64,000 nt of DNA from Mesorhizobium amorphae. GTDB taxonomy: Bacteria > Pseudomonadota > Alphaproteobacteria > Rhizobiales > Rhizobiaceae. The notes below the pieces were generated by a model. The model saw only the letters and a list, made by a program, of their open reading frames with translations. It did not search any database and was not told the origin of the DNA. The stretch covers positions 1-64,000 of the forward strand of contig QFNI01000001.1 of the NCBI GenBank assembly GCA_003240775.1. Reading direction: 5' to 3'. Both the position numbers and the translations under genes were made by a program. This document shows, piece after piece, positions 1 to 8,561 of this stretch (the first letter of the stretch is position 1; each line of letters starts with the position of its first letter).

Positions 1-1
1 T

Positions 2-655
2 CTCGCGGGCGCCAGCCTGCCCGACCGCTTGCGCGCGAGCCTGGGCGCGGTGGTCGGCACGCTGCTGACGGCTGCCGTCTGCCTCGTCGCGCAGCCGCTC
101 GAACCCGCACTTCTGTTTCTCGTCGCACCGATGGGCGCATCGGCCGTGCTGATCTTCGCCGTGCCCGCAAGCCCGCTCGCCCAGCCCTGGCCGGTGATCG
201 GCGGCAACGTGATCTCGGCTCTGATCGGGGTCGCGGTGGCGCATTGGGTGCCGAGCGTTCCGCTCGCGGCGGGTCTGGCGGTGGGCGGGGCGATTCTTGC
301 GATGTCGCTCATGCGCTGCCTGCATCCGCCGGGCGGGGCTGCGGCGCTCACCGCTGTGATCGGCGGGCCGGCGATCCTCCAGGCGGGCTACGCCTTTCCG
401 CTCGCGCCGGTCGGCGTGAACGCGATGGTGCTGGTCGCGATCGGCATTCTCTTCCACCGCTTGTCCGGGCACTCCTATCCCCATCGGCCAGCCCAACCCG
501 GGCCCCTGCCGCCGGCCTTCCACGCGGAGGACCTCGACCGAGCCCTGGCCGAGATGGGCGAGACCTTCGACATCGCGCGTGAGGACCTCGACCGCCTGTT
601 CGCGAGGGTGGAGAGCCATGCAGCCGCTCGCCGCGCGGGGCAGCCACGCCGCTGA
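2..655 (+). CDS. HPP family integral membrane protein (5' end outside window)
   Basis: The reading frame is open from the left edge of the window, so the N-terminus is missing. The visible part holds several hydrophobic membrane segments and the family signature LHPPGGA (codons near base 320), followed by an Ile/Val-rich last helix. It ends with a charged tail (EDLDRALAEM, then EDLDRLFARVES). HPP proteins are bacterial and plastid membrane proteins, some implicated in nitrite transport. Many bacterial members carry C-terminal CBS domains; this one stops right after the linker helix, so it is the short form without CBS. Family assignment is firm, substrate unknown. Confidence 0.85.
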   Translation, partial: LAGASLPDRLRASLGAVVGTLLTAAVCLVAQPLEPALLFLVAPMGASAVLIFAVPASPLAQPWPVIGGNVISALIGVAVAHWVPSVPLAAGLAVGGAILAMSLMRCLHPPGGAAALTAVIGGPAILQAGYAFPLAPVGVNAMVLVAIGILFHRLSGHSYPHRPAQPGPLPPAFHAEDLDRALAEMGETFDIAREDLDRLFARVESHAAARRAGQPRR

Positions 656-735
656 GTCTGTTCGCGGCCTCGTGAGAATTTGTCAGGGAACCGCTCGCGC
701 GCTCGCATCTTCCGCATCCGTCCACAGATGAGGAG

Positions 736-1953
736 ATGATTTTGACGACGTTGAAGAGATTGGCCACCCTGCTCGCAGCGACCGCGTTCGCCACTGGCGG
801 CGCTTTCGCGCAATCGGCGACCAGCCCCGAAACGGATGCCCCCAACGCGCCCAACCAGCAGCCCGCCTTCGAGGGCCAGACGCGCGCGCCCGCGCCCCAG
901 ACGCAGACGGCCGTCGCTCAGGAGGTGATCGCCGAGGGCCTGCCTCGCGCCTGGGCCGTCGAGAAGCTGCCGGACGGACGCTTTCTCATCAACGCCAAGG
1001 CCGGCTCCATGCACATCGTGGGCGCGGACGGGCGCGAGCGCTGGGATGTGGCTGGTGTGCCGGATGTCGTCTCGTCAGGCCAAGCGGGCCTGCTCGACAT
1101 AGCGCTGAGCCCGACCTTCGCCGAGGACAGCCTGATCTACTTCTCCTATTCCGAGCCGCGTGACGACGGCAACGGAACCACGGTCGCCCGCGCGCGCCTC
1201 GTCTCGGAAGGCAGCGAAGCCAAGCTCGACGGGATGGAGGTGATCTTCCGCCAGACACCGTCGTGGAACAACACCAAGCATTTCGGCTCGCGCCTCGTCT
1301 TCGGGCCCGAGGGCCATCTCTTCGTCACGGTGGGCGAACGCTCCGACCCTGAGCCGCGCGTGCAGGCACAGGACCTGGCGAGCGGGCTCGGCAAGGTGTT
1401 CCGCATCAACGCCGACGGCTCGGTGCCTGAGGATAACCCCTTCGTGTCCCAGGAAGGCGCGCTGGATGCGATCTGGTCCTACGGGCACCGCAACCTGCAA
1501 TCCGCAGCCCTCGACGGTGAAGGCCGCCTCTGGACCGTGGAGCACGGGCCCAAGGGCGGCGACGAGCTGAACCGCCCGGAGGCCGGCAAGAACTACGGCT
1601 GGCCCGAGGTCACCTATGGCGTCGAATACAGCGGCGCGACCGTGGGCGCTGGCGTGACCCAGAAGGAAGGCACCGAGCAGCCCGTCTATTACTGGGACCC
1701 GGTGATCGGCCCATCCGGCATGTCGCTTTATTCCGAAGGCCCATTCACGGCCTGGAACGGCGCCTTCCTGGTCGGCGGGCTCGTGACCCAGGGGCTCGTC
1801 GTGCTGAAGCTCGAGGGAGACCGGGTGGTTTCCGAGGAGCGCGTGCCGATCAACGCACGCATCCGCGACGTGAAGTCGGATGCCGAAGGCGTCTATCTCC
1901 TGACGGAGGAAGGCGGCAGTTCCCGCCTGATCCGCCTGACGCCCGAAGGATAA
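736..1953 (+). CDS. PQQ-dependent sugar dehydrogenase-type beta-propeller (YliI/GDH-B family)
   Basis: About 405 residues with a signal peptide (hydrophobic core, then GGAFAQ) and a six-bladed propeller typical of soluble aldose sugar dehydrogenases. Recognisable pieces are LPDGRFLINAKAG, WSYGHRNLQSAA and EHGPKGGDELNRPEAGKNYGW. Members oxidise aldoses in the periplasm with PQQ. The start is ambiguous: AGGAG at 731-735 abuts the ATG at 736, while an in-frame TTG at 742 has a 6-base spacing and may be the real start. The gene stands alone and is followed by a strong terminator shared with prfC. No PQQ biosynthesis gene is visible here. Confidence 0.85.
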   Translation: MILTTLKRLATLLAATAFATGGAFAQSATSPETDAPNAPNQQPAFEGQTRAPAPQTQTAVAQEVIAEGLPRAWAVEKLPDGRFLINAKAGSMHIVGADGRERWDVAGVPDVVSSGQAGLLDIALSPTFAEDSLIYFSYSEPRDDGNGTTVARARLVSEGSEAKLDGMEVIFRQTPSWNNTKHFGSRLVFGPEGHLFVTVGERSDPEPRVQAQDLASGLGKVFRINADGSVPEDNPFVSQEGALDAIWSYGHRNLQSAALDGEGRLWTVEHGPKGGDELNRPEAGKNYGWPEVTYGVEYSGATVGAGVTQKEGTEQPVYYWDPVIGPSGMSLYSEGPFTAWNGAFLVGGLVTQGLVVLKLEGDRVVSEERVPINARIRDVKSDAEGVYLLTEEGGSSRLIRLTPEG

Positions 1954-1956
1954 AGG

Positions 1957-1983
1957 AAAGGCGCCCTCCGGGGCGCCTTTTTC
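1957..1983. terminator. Rho-independent terminator between the sugar dehydrogenase gene and prfC
   Basis: The stem GGCGCCC/GGGCGCC (1960-1966 with 1971-1977) closes a TCCG loop and is followed by a run of T on the plus strand. It lies between two convergent stop codons and probably serves mainly the plus-strand gene. Confidence 0.8.
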
Positions 1984-3573
1984 TTATGCCGCCTTGAGCA
2001 GCTGATAGTCCTTGATGGCTGCGAACCGGATGTCCTTCCAGCGCTCCGCCTCGTAGTTCAGCGAAAACGCGTGCTGGGCGAGAAACACGGGGTCGCCGTC
2101 GAGGTCGCGCGCCATGTCGCCGCGATGGGCCTCGATGAAGCGGTTCAGTTCGACGCCGTTCTCGGCCGAGATCCAGCGGCAGATCGAGAAGCGCGCCACC
2201 TCGAAATCGACGGGCAGGTTGTATTCGGCGGCCAACCTTTCTTTCAGGACGTCGAGCTGCAGCGCGCCCACCACGCCCACGATGGCCGGCGAGCCGTCCT
2301 CGGGCGAGAAGAGCTGCACCACGCCTTCCTCGGCCATCTGCTGCAGCGCTTCCTTGAGCTTTTTGGCCTTCATCGCATCGCCCAGCCGCACGCGGCGCAG
2401 GATCTCGGGCGCGAAGTTCGGCACGCCGCGGAAGAGCAGGTCCTCGCCCTCGGTCAGCGTGTCGCCGATGCGGAGCGTGCCGTGGTTGGGGATGCCCACC
2501 ACATCCCCTGCATAGGCCTCGTCGGCCGTCACGCGCGAGCGGGCGAAGAAGAACTGAGGTGCTGACAGGCTCATCGGCTTGCCCGTGCGCACGAGCTTGG
2601 CCTTCATGCCGCGCTCGAGCGTGCCCGAGCACACGCGCACGAAGGCGATGCGGTCGCGGTGGTTGGGGTCCATGTTGGCCTGGATCTTGAAGACGAAGGA
2701 GGTCATCTTCGGCTCGGTCGCTTCCACCGTGCGCGTGTCCGCGTCCTGCGCACGAGGGGCGGGCGCATATTCGCCCAAGGCCTCGATCAGGTCGCGCACG
2801 CCGAAGTTGCGAAGTGCGGAGCCCCAGAAGACGGGCGTCAGGTGCCCTTCGCGGAATGCCTGGAGGTCGAACGGCCGGCAGGCCTCCTGGGCGAGCTCCA
2901 GCCCTTCCACGAATGCGTCCCGTTCGTTCTCCGGCAGGCGGCCCGCCACGAGTTCCGAGCGCGCGCCATTCACTTTCGTGCGCTCCACCTCCGAATCCGA
3001 TCCGCGCACGGCGCTGTCGCGCAGGTGGAACGTGCCGCCGAACGACTTGCCCGATCCGATCGGCCAAGTGATGGGTGCGGTGTCCAACGCGAGCTTGGTC
3101 TCGATCTCGTCCAGCGTCTCGAAGGGATCGCGCGCTTCGCGGTCCATCTTGTTGACGAAGGTGACGATGGGGATGTCGCGCAGGCGGCAGACCTCGAAAA
3201 GCTTGAGCGTGCGCGGCTCGATGCCCTTGGCCCCGTCGATCACCATCACGGCGCTGTCGACCGCGGACAGGGTGCGATAGGTGTCGTCGGCGAAGTCCTC
3301 GTGGCCGGGCGTGTCGAGCAGGTTGAAGACATGATCGCCATATTCGAAGGTCATCACCGACGTGACCACCGAGATGCCGCGCTCGCGCTCGATCTTCATC
3401 CAGTCGGAGCGCGTGTTCATGCGGTCCTTCTTGGCCTTGACCTCGCCGGCAAGCTGGATCGCGCCGCCGAACAAGAGAAGCTTCTCGGTCAGCGTCGTCT
3501 TGCCCGCGTCGGGGTGCGCGATGATCGCGAAGGTGCGGCGGCGCGGCACTTCGCGCGCGATCTGATCTGCCAT
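1984..3573 (-). CDS. prfC: Peptide chain release factor 3
   Basis: This 529-residue translational GTPase recycles RF1/RF2 from the ribosome after termination. The G-domain motifs are complete: AHPDAGKTT (19-27), a switch I region around RERGISVV, DTPGH (87-91) and NKMD (141-144). Domain II and III sequences follow to the usual family length. The start MADQIAREVPRRRTFAI matches other RF3 proteins. A good sigma-70-type promoter sits about 35 bases upstream. It is transcribed alone, divergent from a small kinase gene. Confidence 0.97.
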   Translation of the reverse strand: MADQIAREVPRRRTFAIIAHPDAGKTTLTEKLLLFGGAIQLAGEVKAKKDRMNTRSDWMKIERERGISVVTSVMTFEYGDHVFNLLDTPGHEDFADDTYRTLSAVDSAVMVIDGAKGIEPRTLKLFEVCRLRDIPIVTFVNKMDREARDPFETLDEIETKLALDTAPITWPIGSGKSFGGTFHLRDSAVRGSDSEVERTKVNGARSELVAGRLPENERDAFVEGLELAQEACRPFDLQAFREGHLTPVFWGSALRNFGVRDLIEALGEYAPAPRAQDADTRTVEATEPKMTSFVFKIQANMDPNHRDRIAFVRVCSGTLERGMKAKLVRTGKPMSLSAPQFFFARSRVTADEAYAGDVVGIPNHGTLRIGDTLTEGEDLLFRGVPNFAPEILRRVRLGDAMKAKKLKEALQQMAEEGVVQLFSPEDGSPAIVGVVGALQLDVLKERLAAEYNLPVDFEVARFSICRWISAENGVELNRFIEAHRGDMARDLDGDPVFLAQHAFSLNYEAERWKDIRFAAIKDYQLLKAA

Positions 3574-3611
3574 GGGAAAAGCCGTGAGGTGGAGAAACGT
3601 ATCGTGCCGCG

Positions 3612-3640
3612 CATATAGCGATCACACTCGGCTCTGTCGA
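3612..3640 (-). promoter_or_regulatory. Probable promoter of prfC
   Basis: Read on the minus strand: -35 TCGACA (3635-3640), a 17-base spacer, and -10 TATATG (3612-3617). The expected transcript start leaves a leader of roughly 30 bases before the prfC ATG. Confidence 0.55.
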
Positions 3641-3666
3641 ATTTCGCGCCTACGAGGAAACAAACG

Positions 3667-4221
3667 ATGATGCATGACGCAACCGGTCTGCCAGGGATTG
3701 TCGTTGTTTCGGGGCTGATGGCGGCAGGCAAGTCCACGGTTGCGCAGGCGCTGGCCGAACGTCTGCCGCGCTCGGTGCACCTGCGTGGCGACCTGTTCCG
3801 AAAGATAGTGGTGAACGGACGGGTGGAGATGTCGCCCGAGCCATCCGTGCAGGCTCTGGCGCAACTCGAACTCCGCTACGAATTGGCCTGCCACGCCGCG
3901 GAAGCCTATCAAGCGATCGGTTTCACGGTGATCTATCAGGACGTGATCATCGGTCCCTATCTCGATCGCGTGATGAGCAGACTGAGATCCAGCGACCCCG
4001 GTCTCGTTTTCCTGTCGCCGTCGCTCGACACCTTGGCCGAGCGTGACCGGGCGAGACGAAAAACCGCTTACGGGGAAAGCTGGACGCCGGCGTCGCTAGG
4101 AATGGCGCTCCGAGAGACAGCCGACATCGGCCTCAGGCTCGACAATTCTGATCTCACGGTTTCCGAGACGGTGGACGCGATCCTTGCCCGTGCGAGCGAG
4201 ATGCGGCGCGGGCTGAGCTGA
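3667..4221 (+). CDS. Small P-loop kinase/phosphotransferase (AAA_33-like)
   Basis: A 184-residue protein with a Walker A motif GLMAAGKST at residues 16-24, then a nucleoside-kinase-like fold with HLRGDLFRK as the likely substrate-binding segment and an Arg-rich lid (ERDRARRK). Overall size and layout resemble chloramphenicol phosphotransferase-like and gluconate-kinase-like P-loop proteins. The substrate cannot be read from sequence. GAGGAAA upstream of the ATG is a fair ribosome-binding site. It is divergent from prfC and has no operon partner. Confidence 0.7.
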   Translation: MMHDATGLPGIVVVSGLMAAGKSTVAQALAERLPRSVHLRGDLFRKIVVNGRVEMSPEPSVQALAQLELRYELACHAAEAYQAIGFTVIYQDVIIGPYLDRVMSRLRSSDPGLVFLSPSLDTLAERDRARRKTAYGESWTPASLGMALRETADIGLRLDNSDLTVSETVDAILARASEMRRGLS

Positions 4222-4262
4222 GGTCTGCCTTCAGCACCGGCAAACGGCTGCACGACAACCGG

Positions 4263-5063
4263 TCACGCGCTGCGCGCCAGCCTCGGCGGATGGGCGGGCG
4301 CGAAGGGCTTGAGCGTCACGCCCGCTTCTCCCATCGCCACGAAGCAGCCGGGCGGGATCGTGTGCCAGTGGGCGGCGGCGCGGTCGAAGGGCTCGGACAC
4401 CAGGCAGCGGCCCGCGCCCCGCACCTCGGCCCAGTAGAGCGTGGGCGCTTCGCCAGCGCTGGCATAGCGGATGGCGAAGAGCTGGTCGCCGTCCGAGAAG
4501 GCGGCCGTCAGCTTCAGGTCGGGGGCCGTGCCCGCATCTCTTGCCACAGCCTCGATCCGCGCCACCGCACGGGCTGCGGCGCCAGCGGGATCGTGCTCCA
4601 GCCCCTCGGCCAGCATCAGCAGGAACAGGAACTCGGAATCGGTCGAGCCCAGGCGCTGGTCGTAGAGCGTGTCGGGAAGCAGCGCCTCCAGCCTGCGGCG
4701 CAGCTTCTCCCATGGGCCGATCTGGCCGTTGTGCATGAAGCTCCAGCGGCCGGACACGAAGGGATGGCAGTTGGCGCGGCTCGTGCCGCCACCCGTGGCC
4801 GCGCGCACATGGGCGAGAAACAGGCCCGACCGGATCTGCCGGCACAGGCTCTTCAGATTGGGGTCCGACCAGGCGGGCAGGATGTCGCGATAAAGGCCGG
4901 GCTCGGGCCGCGCGCCGTACCAGGCGACGCCGAAGCCGTCGCCGTTGGTCGCGGTCTTGGCTTCCAGCGCGCAATGGCTCTGCGCGACCAGGCTGTGGCA
5001 GGGCGCGGAGACGATCTCTTCCAGAAACAGTTCCGCGCCGCGATAGGCTGCCCATCGGCACAT
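4263..5063 (-). CDS. Class II glutamine amidotransferase (YafJ/EgtC-like)
   Basis: The start was set at 5063 so that the protein begins MCRWAAYRG, because Cys2 is the N-terminal nucleophile of class II amidotransferases after Met removal. The frame is open further upstream but those residues would block the active site. Other family signatures are NGDGFGVAWYG, FLAHVRAATGG, CHPFVSGRWSFMHNGQIG and GSTDSEFLF. At 266 residues it is a stand-alone glutaminase domain of the YafJ type. EgtC, which acts in ergothioneine synthesis, is a relative, but no egtB or egtD is nearby, so the amide donor role is undefined. Confidence 0.88.
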   Translation of the reverse strand: MCRWAAYRGAELFLEEIVSAPCHSLVAQSHCALEAKTATNGDGFGVAWYGARPEPGLYRDILPAWSDPNLKSLCRQIRSGLFLAHVRAATGGGTSRANCHPFVSGRWSFMHNGQIGPWEKLRRRLEALLPDTLYDQRLGSTDSEFLFLLMLAEGLEHDPAGAAARAVARIEAVARDAGTAPDLKLTAAFSDGDQLFAIRYASAGEAPTLYWAEVRGAGRCLVSEPFDRAAAHWHTIPPGCFVAMGEAGVTLKPFAPAHPPRLARSA

Positions 5064-5190
5064 GCTGTGATGCCTTTCCGCTTTCCGACCAAACGGCAAC
5101 GGGAAGATGACGGGGAAAGCTTGAACGGGGCTGGCGGCGGGCCTTCGCGCGGCATTGACGCCCAGCCGGTTTGGCATAATTTCGCCGCTC

Positions 5191-5685
5191 ATGGCCCACC
5201 CCGACAATTCGCCCCGCAGAAGCTCCGTTTTCCCGGTCGTGGGCGTGGTGCGCCTGTCGCACGGGGCCGACCTTCCGCTGCCCTCCTACGCTACGGAAGG
5301 GGCGGCTGGCCTCGACCTGCGCGCGGCAGTGCCGCTCGACCGGCCGATCCTGCTGCTGCCCGGCCGCCGGGCGCTGGTGCCGACGGGGCTCGTGGTCGAG
5401 CTGCCCGACGGGTTCGAGGGCCAGGTGCGCCCGCGCTCGGGCCTGGCGCTCAAGCACGGCATCACCTGCCTCAACGCTCCGGGCACGATCGACTGGGATT
5501 ATCGCGGCGAGCTCAAGGTGATCCTGATCAATCTGGGCGACGAGGAGTTCGCGGTGGCGCGCGGCGAGCGCATCGCCCAGCTCGTGATAGCACCCGTGAC
5601 GCGCGTCAGGCTCGAAGAGCGCATCCATGGCGGACCGGAAACCGCGCGCGGCGCGGGGGGGTTCGGATCGACGGGGCGGAGTTGA
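5191..5685 (+). CDS. dut: Deoxyuridine 5'-triphosphate nucleotidohydrolase (dUTPase)
   Basis: Trimeric dUTPase of 164 residues that hydrolyses dUTP to dUMP and PPi, keeping uracil out of DNA and feeding dTMP synthesis. Motif 1 AGLDLRA (39-45), motif 2 PRSGLA (81-86), motif 3 GTIDWDYRGE (98-107) and the C-terminal GGFGSTG (156-162) are all present. ATG 5191 has no obvious Shine-Dalgarno sequence and follows a possible -10 (CATAAT, 5175-5180) by only ten bases, so the mRNA may be nearly leaderless. The next gene starts two bases after its stop. Confidence 0.96.
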   Translation: MAHPDNSPRRSSVFPVVGVVRLSHGADLPLPSYATEGAAGLDLRAAVPLDRPILLLPGRRALVPTGLVVELPDGFEGQVRPRSGLALKHGITCLNAPGTIDWDYRGELKVILINLGDEEFAVARGERIAQLVIAPVTRVRLEERIHGGPETARGAGGFGSTGRS

Positions 5686-5687
5686 AC

Positions 5688-6515
5688 ATGGCAGGCGAAG
5701 CGGACAAGGCGAAGCGGACGCGCTTCCGCGATCTTCACGCGGACGGCCTCTTTCTGATGCCCAATGCGCACGATCCCGGCACAGCCCAGCTTCTGGCCTC
5801 GCTCGGCTTTCCCGCACTCGCCACCACGAGCGCGGGCTTCGCCTTCACCCGCGCGTTGCCCGATGGCGGCGTGCCCTTCGAGATGATGATCGCCCACGCC
5901 AAGGAGATGGCGGCTTCCACCACGCTGCCCGTTTCGGCCGATCTCGAGCGCGGCAAGGGCGACAGCCCCGAAAGCGCGGGCGAGACCGTGTTCGCGGCCG
6001 AAGCCGCGGGGCTTGCGGGCTGCTCGATCGAGGACCACACGGGCGATCCCGCAAGGCCGATCTACGAGTTCGCCCATGCGGTGGAGCGGGTGGCGGCTGC
6101 AAGCGGGGCCGCGCGCGCCTTCTCGCACGGCTTCACGCTGACCGCGCGCGCCGAGGACCTGCTCTGGGGCGGCACGCTGGACGAGGCCGTGCGCCGTCTC
6201 CAGGCCTTCGAGGAGGCAGGCGCCGACGTGCTCTTCGCGCCCGGCCTCGACATGGAGGGCGTGCGCGTCGTGATGAGCGCCGTGACCAAGCCGCTCAGCG
6301 TGCTCGCCACGCCCGACATGCGGGTGGATGAGTTGCGCACACTGGGCGTTCGGCGCATCTCGGTGGGTTCCAAGCTCGCAACCGCAGCATTCGGCGCGGT
6401 GCGACGAGCCGCGGGCGCGATGCTCGGGGAGGGCCGCTTCGACTGGGCCCGCGAAGGAATGGGCTTCGACGAGCTTCAAACGCTGTTTGCGCCCAATGCC
6501 GTTCGCGCCGACTGA
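5688..6515 (+). CDS. Isocitrate lyase/phosphoenolpyruvate mutase family protein
   Basis: 275 residues with the TIM-barrel features of the ICL/PEP mutase superfamily: LMPNAHDPGTAQLL at the N-terminus, PVSADLERGKG (metal-binding Asp/Glu region), GCSIEDHTGD, then LFAPGLDM and LATPDMRVDEL. This short subgroup includes 2-methylisocitrate lyase-like and oxaloacetate decarboxylase-like enzymes that act on small 2-oxo acids. The KKCGH-type catalytic cysteine loop of true isocitrate lyases is not visible, so a lyase of that type is unlikely. It is translationally close to dut and probably cotranscribed. Confidence 0.82.
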   Translation: MAGEADKAKRTRFRDLHADGLFLMPNAHDPGTAQLLASLGFPALATTSAGFAFTRALPDGGVPFEMMIAHAKEMAASTTLPVSADLERGKGDSPESAGETVFAAEAAGLAGCSIEDHTGDPARPIYEFAHAVERVAAASGAARAFSHGFTLTARAEDLLWGGTLDEAVRRLQAFEEAGADVLFAPGLDMEGVRVVMSAVTKPLSVLATPDMRVDELRTLGVRRISVGSKLATAAFGAVRRAAGAMLGEGRFDWAREGMGFDELQTLFAPNAVRAD

Positions 6516-6695
6516 ACCAATCCGCCGGCATCGCGTTTGACGCGCAGGGACATGGCGCCCTCGCGGGGCCTTGCGGCTGTTCTTCAGGAAGAGCCGACCC
6601 TTTCACCGCTTCGGCTGCGGGGGAATCGGATCAGCCCCGGCAGCCGGCATGGCGGCGCTGGCGCTCCTCGGAGCCGCCGCGCCGCCAGTGCCCGT

Positions 6696-7583
6696 TCAGC
6701 CTCGCAGGAAAGGCCGTGTCAGGCAGGTCGGGCCGCCCTCGCAGGCGATGCAGAGTGCGTCGGCCTCGAAGGTCTGAACGCGGCAGCCCGCGTCTTCCAT
6801 CAGCTTCTGCGTCTCGGGGAAGCCCGCCACCATGATGACCTCGTTGGGCGCGGTGGGCAGCACGTTGAGGCTCAGGCCGTTGCTCGCCTCGAACTCCGAA
6901 GCGGAGGCCTCCAGCATGCGGATGCCGCGCTCGCGCACCAGCTTCCAGAAGCCGTAGCGCAGAAGCGGCGCATAGACGAGCATCAGGTCGGGCGCGAGAG
7001 GGCTCGCCACCGACATCAGGTGCAGGCACGCCTCCTCGCCCTGGCCGTAGGGCAGGTCGAATCCCAGGACCTCGATGCCCTGGGGGGCCAGGATGTCGCG
7101 AAGCTGGGCTATGCCCGCCTCGTTGGTGCGCGAGCCGCGGCCGATCGCGAGCGTCTTTTCGTCCACGAAGATGCAGTCGCCGCCTTCCACAGTACCCGGC
7201 GCCTCGATGCGGCCGATCACGGGCACGCCGAGCCGCTCGTAGAGCGCCTCATGCAGCGCGGGCTCGGGCACGCGCAGGGGCTTGCCCATGCGCAGGATCA
7301 CTGCGCCCTTGTCGGTCACGAGCGAGGGATCGTGGGTGAACACGGAATCGGCCAAGCCATCGCGTTCCGCGGGCAGCCATTCGATCTCCGCGCCCGAGGC
7401 CGCGACCATCTCGGCGAAGCGCGCGTGCTGGCTCGCCGCCTCGTTCTCGCCGAAGGTGGGGCCGTAGTGCCATTTCTTGGGGTCGGCCCCGTGCATGGCG
7501 CTGGCCGCATCGCGCATGAGAACGCGCTTGATCGGCTTGGACATGGATTGCGCGCCGAAGCTGCGCCCGGTTTCGAGTGTCAT
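6696..7583 (-). CDS. Dimethylarginine dimethylaminohydrolase/arginine deiminase family protein
   Basis: A 295-residue guanidino-group-modifying enzyme. Key elements are THDPSLV (84-90), EGGDC (133-137), GRGSRTN (148-154), the catalytic His in CLHLMS (H188) and the nucleophilic Cys in GGPTCLTRP (C287). Its length fits DDAH, which splits methylarginines to citrulline and methylamines, rather than the longer arginine deiminases. CAGGGGACAGCC before the ATG at 7583 provides a ribosome-binding site. It is divergent from a polar amino-acid ABC transporter operon, suggesting it hydrolyses an imported guanidino compound. Exact substrate is inference. Confidence 0.82.
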   Translation of the reverse strand: MTLETGRSFGAQSMSKPIKRVLMRDAASAMHGADPKKWHYGPTFGENEAASQHARFAEMVAASGAEIEWLPAERDGLADSVFTHDPSLVTDKGAVILRMGKPLRVPEPALHEALYERLGVPVIGRIEAPGTVEGGDCIFVDEKTLAIGRGSRTNEAGIAQLRDILAPQGIEVLGFDLPYGQGEEACLHLMSVASPLAPDLMLVYAPLLRYGFWKLVRERGIRMLEASASEFEASNGLSLNVLPTAPNEVIMVAGFPETQKLMEDAGCRVQTFEADALCIACEGGPTCLTRPFLRG

Positions 7584-7640
7584 GGCTGTCCCCTGTTTCG
7601 GGTTGTCCCTAGCCACTTGCGACGGCACCGCGCAAGGCGG

Positions 7641-7670
7641 TTGACGCTTCGGGGGAGTGCAGTCCATGTT
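7641..7670 (+). promoter_or_regulatory. Possible promoter of the amino-acid ABC transporter operon
   Basis: TTGACG (7641-7646) lies 18 bases before CATGTT (7665-7670), about 50 bases upstream of the ATPase gene in the divergent gap with the DDAH-like gene. The -35 is good, the -10 weak. Confidence 0.35.
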
Positions 7671-7717
7671 GCCCCGCAACAAACAAGGATGCCCAAGGGG
7701 AGCATCCGGAAGGACCG

Positions 7718-8530
7718 ATGGATCAGGCAAGAAGCGCAGCCGCGAATGGCCAGCCCGCCACGGGCGTTGCGGAGGCGATCCACGTCGAAGACCTCCACAA
7801 GCGTTTCGGCGATCTCCACGTCCTGAAAGGCGTCTCGCTTTCGGCGCCCGACGGCGCGGTGGTGGCCGTGATCGGCGGCTCGGGCTCGGGCAAGTCCACG
7901 CTTTTGCGCTGCATCAATTGCCTGGAAAACCCGACCAGCGGCCTGATCCGCGTCAACGGCGAGGAAATCCGCCTCAAGTCCGACGGGCATGGCGGCTCGG
8001 TGCCGGCCGACCGCCGCCAGATCGAGCGCATCCGCTCGCGGCTCGGCATGGTGTTCCAGTCCTTCAACCTGTGGAGCCACCGCACGCTTCTGGAAAACGT
8101 GATCGAGGTGCCCGTCCACGTGCTGGGCGTGCCGCGCGCGCAGGCCGTGAGCGAGGCGGAAGCGCTTCTGGAGCGCGTGGGGCTTGCCGCCAAGCGCGAC
8201 ACCTATCCCGCCTTTCTGTCGGGCGGCCAGCAGCAGCGCGGCGCGATCGCGCGGGCGCTCGCCGTCAAGCCCCGCGTGATGCTGTTCGACGAGCCGACCT
8301 CCGCGCTCGATCCCGAGCTCGTGGGCGAGGTGCTGCGCGTGATCGGTGATCTCGCGCGGGAAGGCCGCACCATGGTTCTCGTCACCCATGAGATGAAGTT
8401 CGCCCGCGAGGTGGCCTCCCATGTGGTGTTTCTGGCCGAAGGCCGGATCGAGGAGCAGGGCCCGCCCGACCAGATCTTCGGGAGCCCGCGCTCGGAACGT
8501 CTCAAGCAGTTCATTCGCAATGTCGGCTGA
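7718..8530 (+). CDS. Polar amino-acid ABC transporter ATP-binding protein (HisP/OccP family)
   Basis: 270-residue ATPase subunit. Walker A GGSGSGKST (53-61), signature FLSGGQQQRG, Walker B VMLFDEPTSALD and the switch His in VLVTHE are intact. The region SDGHGGSVPADRRQIERIRSRLG is the insertion typical of HisP, OccP and NocP ATPases for basic amino acids and opines. It is the first gene of an operon with a binding protein, two permeases and a dehydrogenase. Together with the divergent DDAH-like gene this supports import of arginine-like substrates. Confidence 0.93.
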   Translation: MDQARSAAANGQPATGVAEAIHVEDLHKRFGDLHVLKGVSLSAPDGAVVAVIGGSGSGKSTLLRCINCLENPTSGLIRVNGEEIRLKSDGHGGSVPADRRQIERIRSRLGMVFQSFNLWSHRTLLENVIEVPVHVLGVPRAQAVSEAEALLERVGLAAKRDTYPAFLSGGQQQRGAIARALAVKPRVMLFDEPTSALDPELVGEVLRVIGDLAREGRTMVLVTHEMKFAREVASHVVFLAEGRIEEQGPPDQIFGSPRSERLKQFIRNVG

Positions 8531-8561
8531 AGACCGGCGAACCAACAGGGGAATGCCCAAC

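Noticed and set aside
4290..5687. N-terminal extension of the PEP-mutase-like gene to 741 codons
   Set aside because: The extension is antisense to the amidotransferase and out of frame with dut; the real gene starts at ATG 5688.
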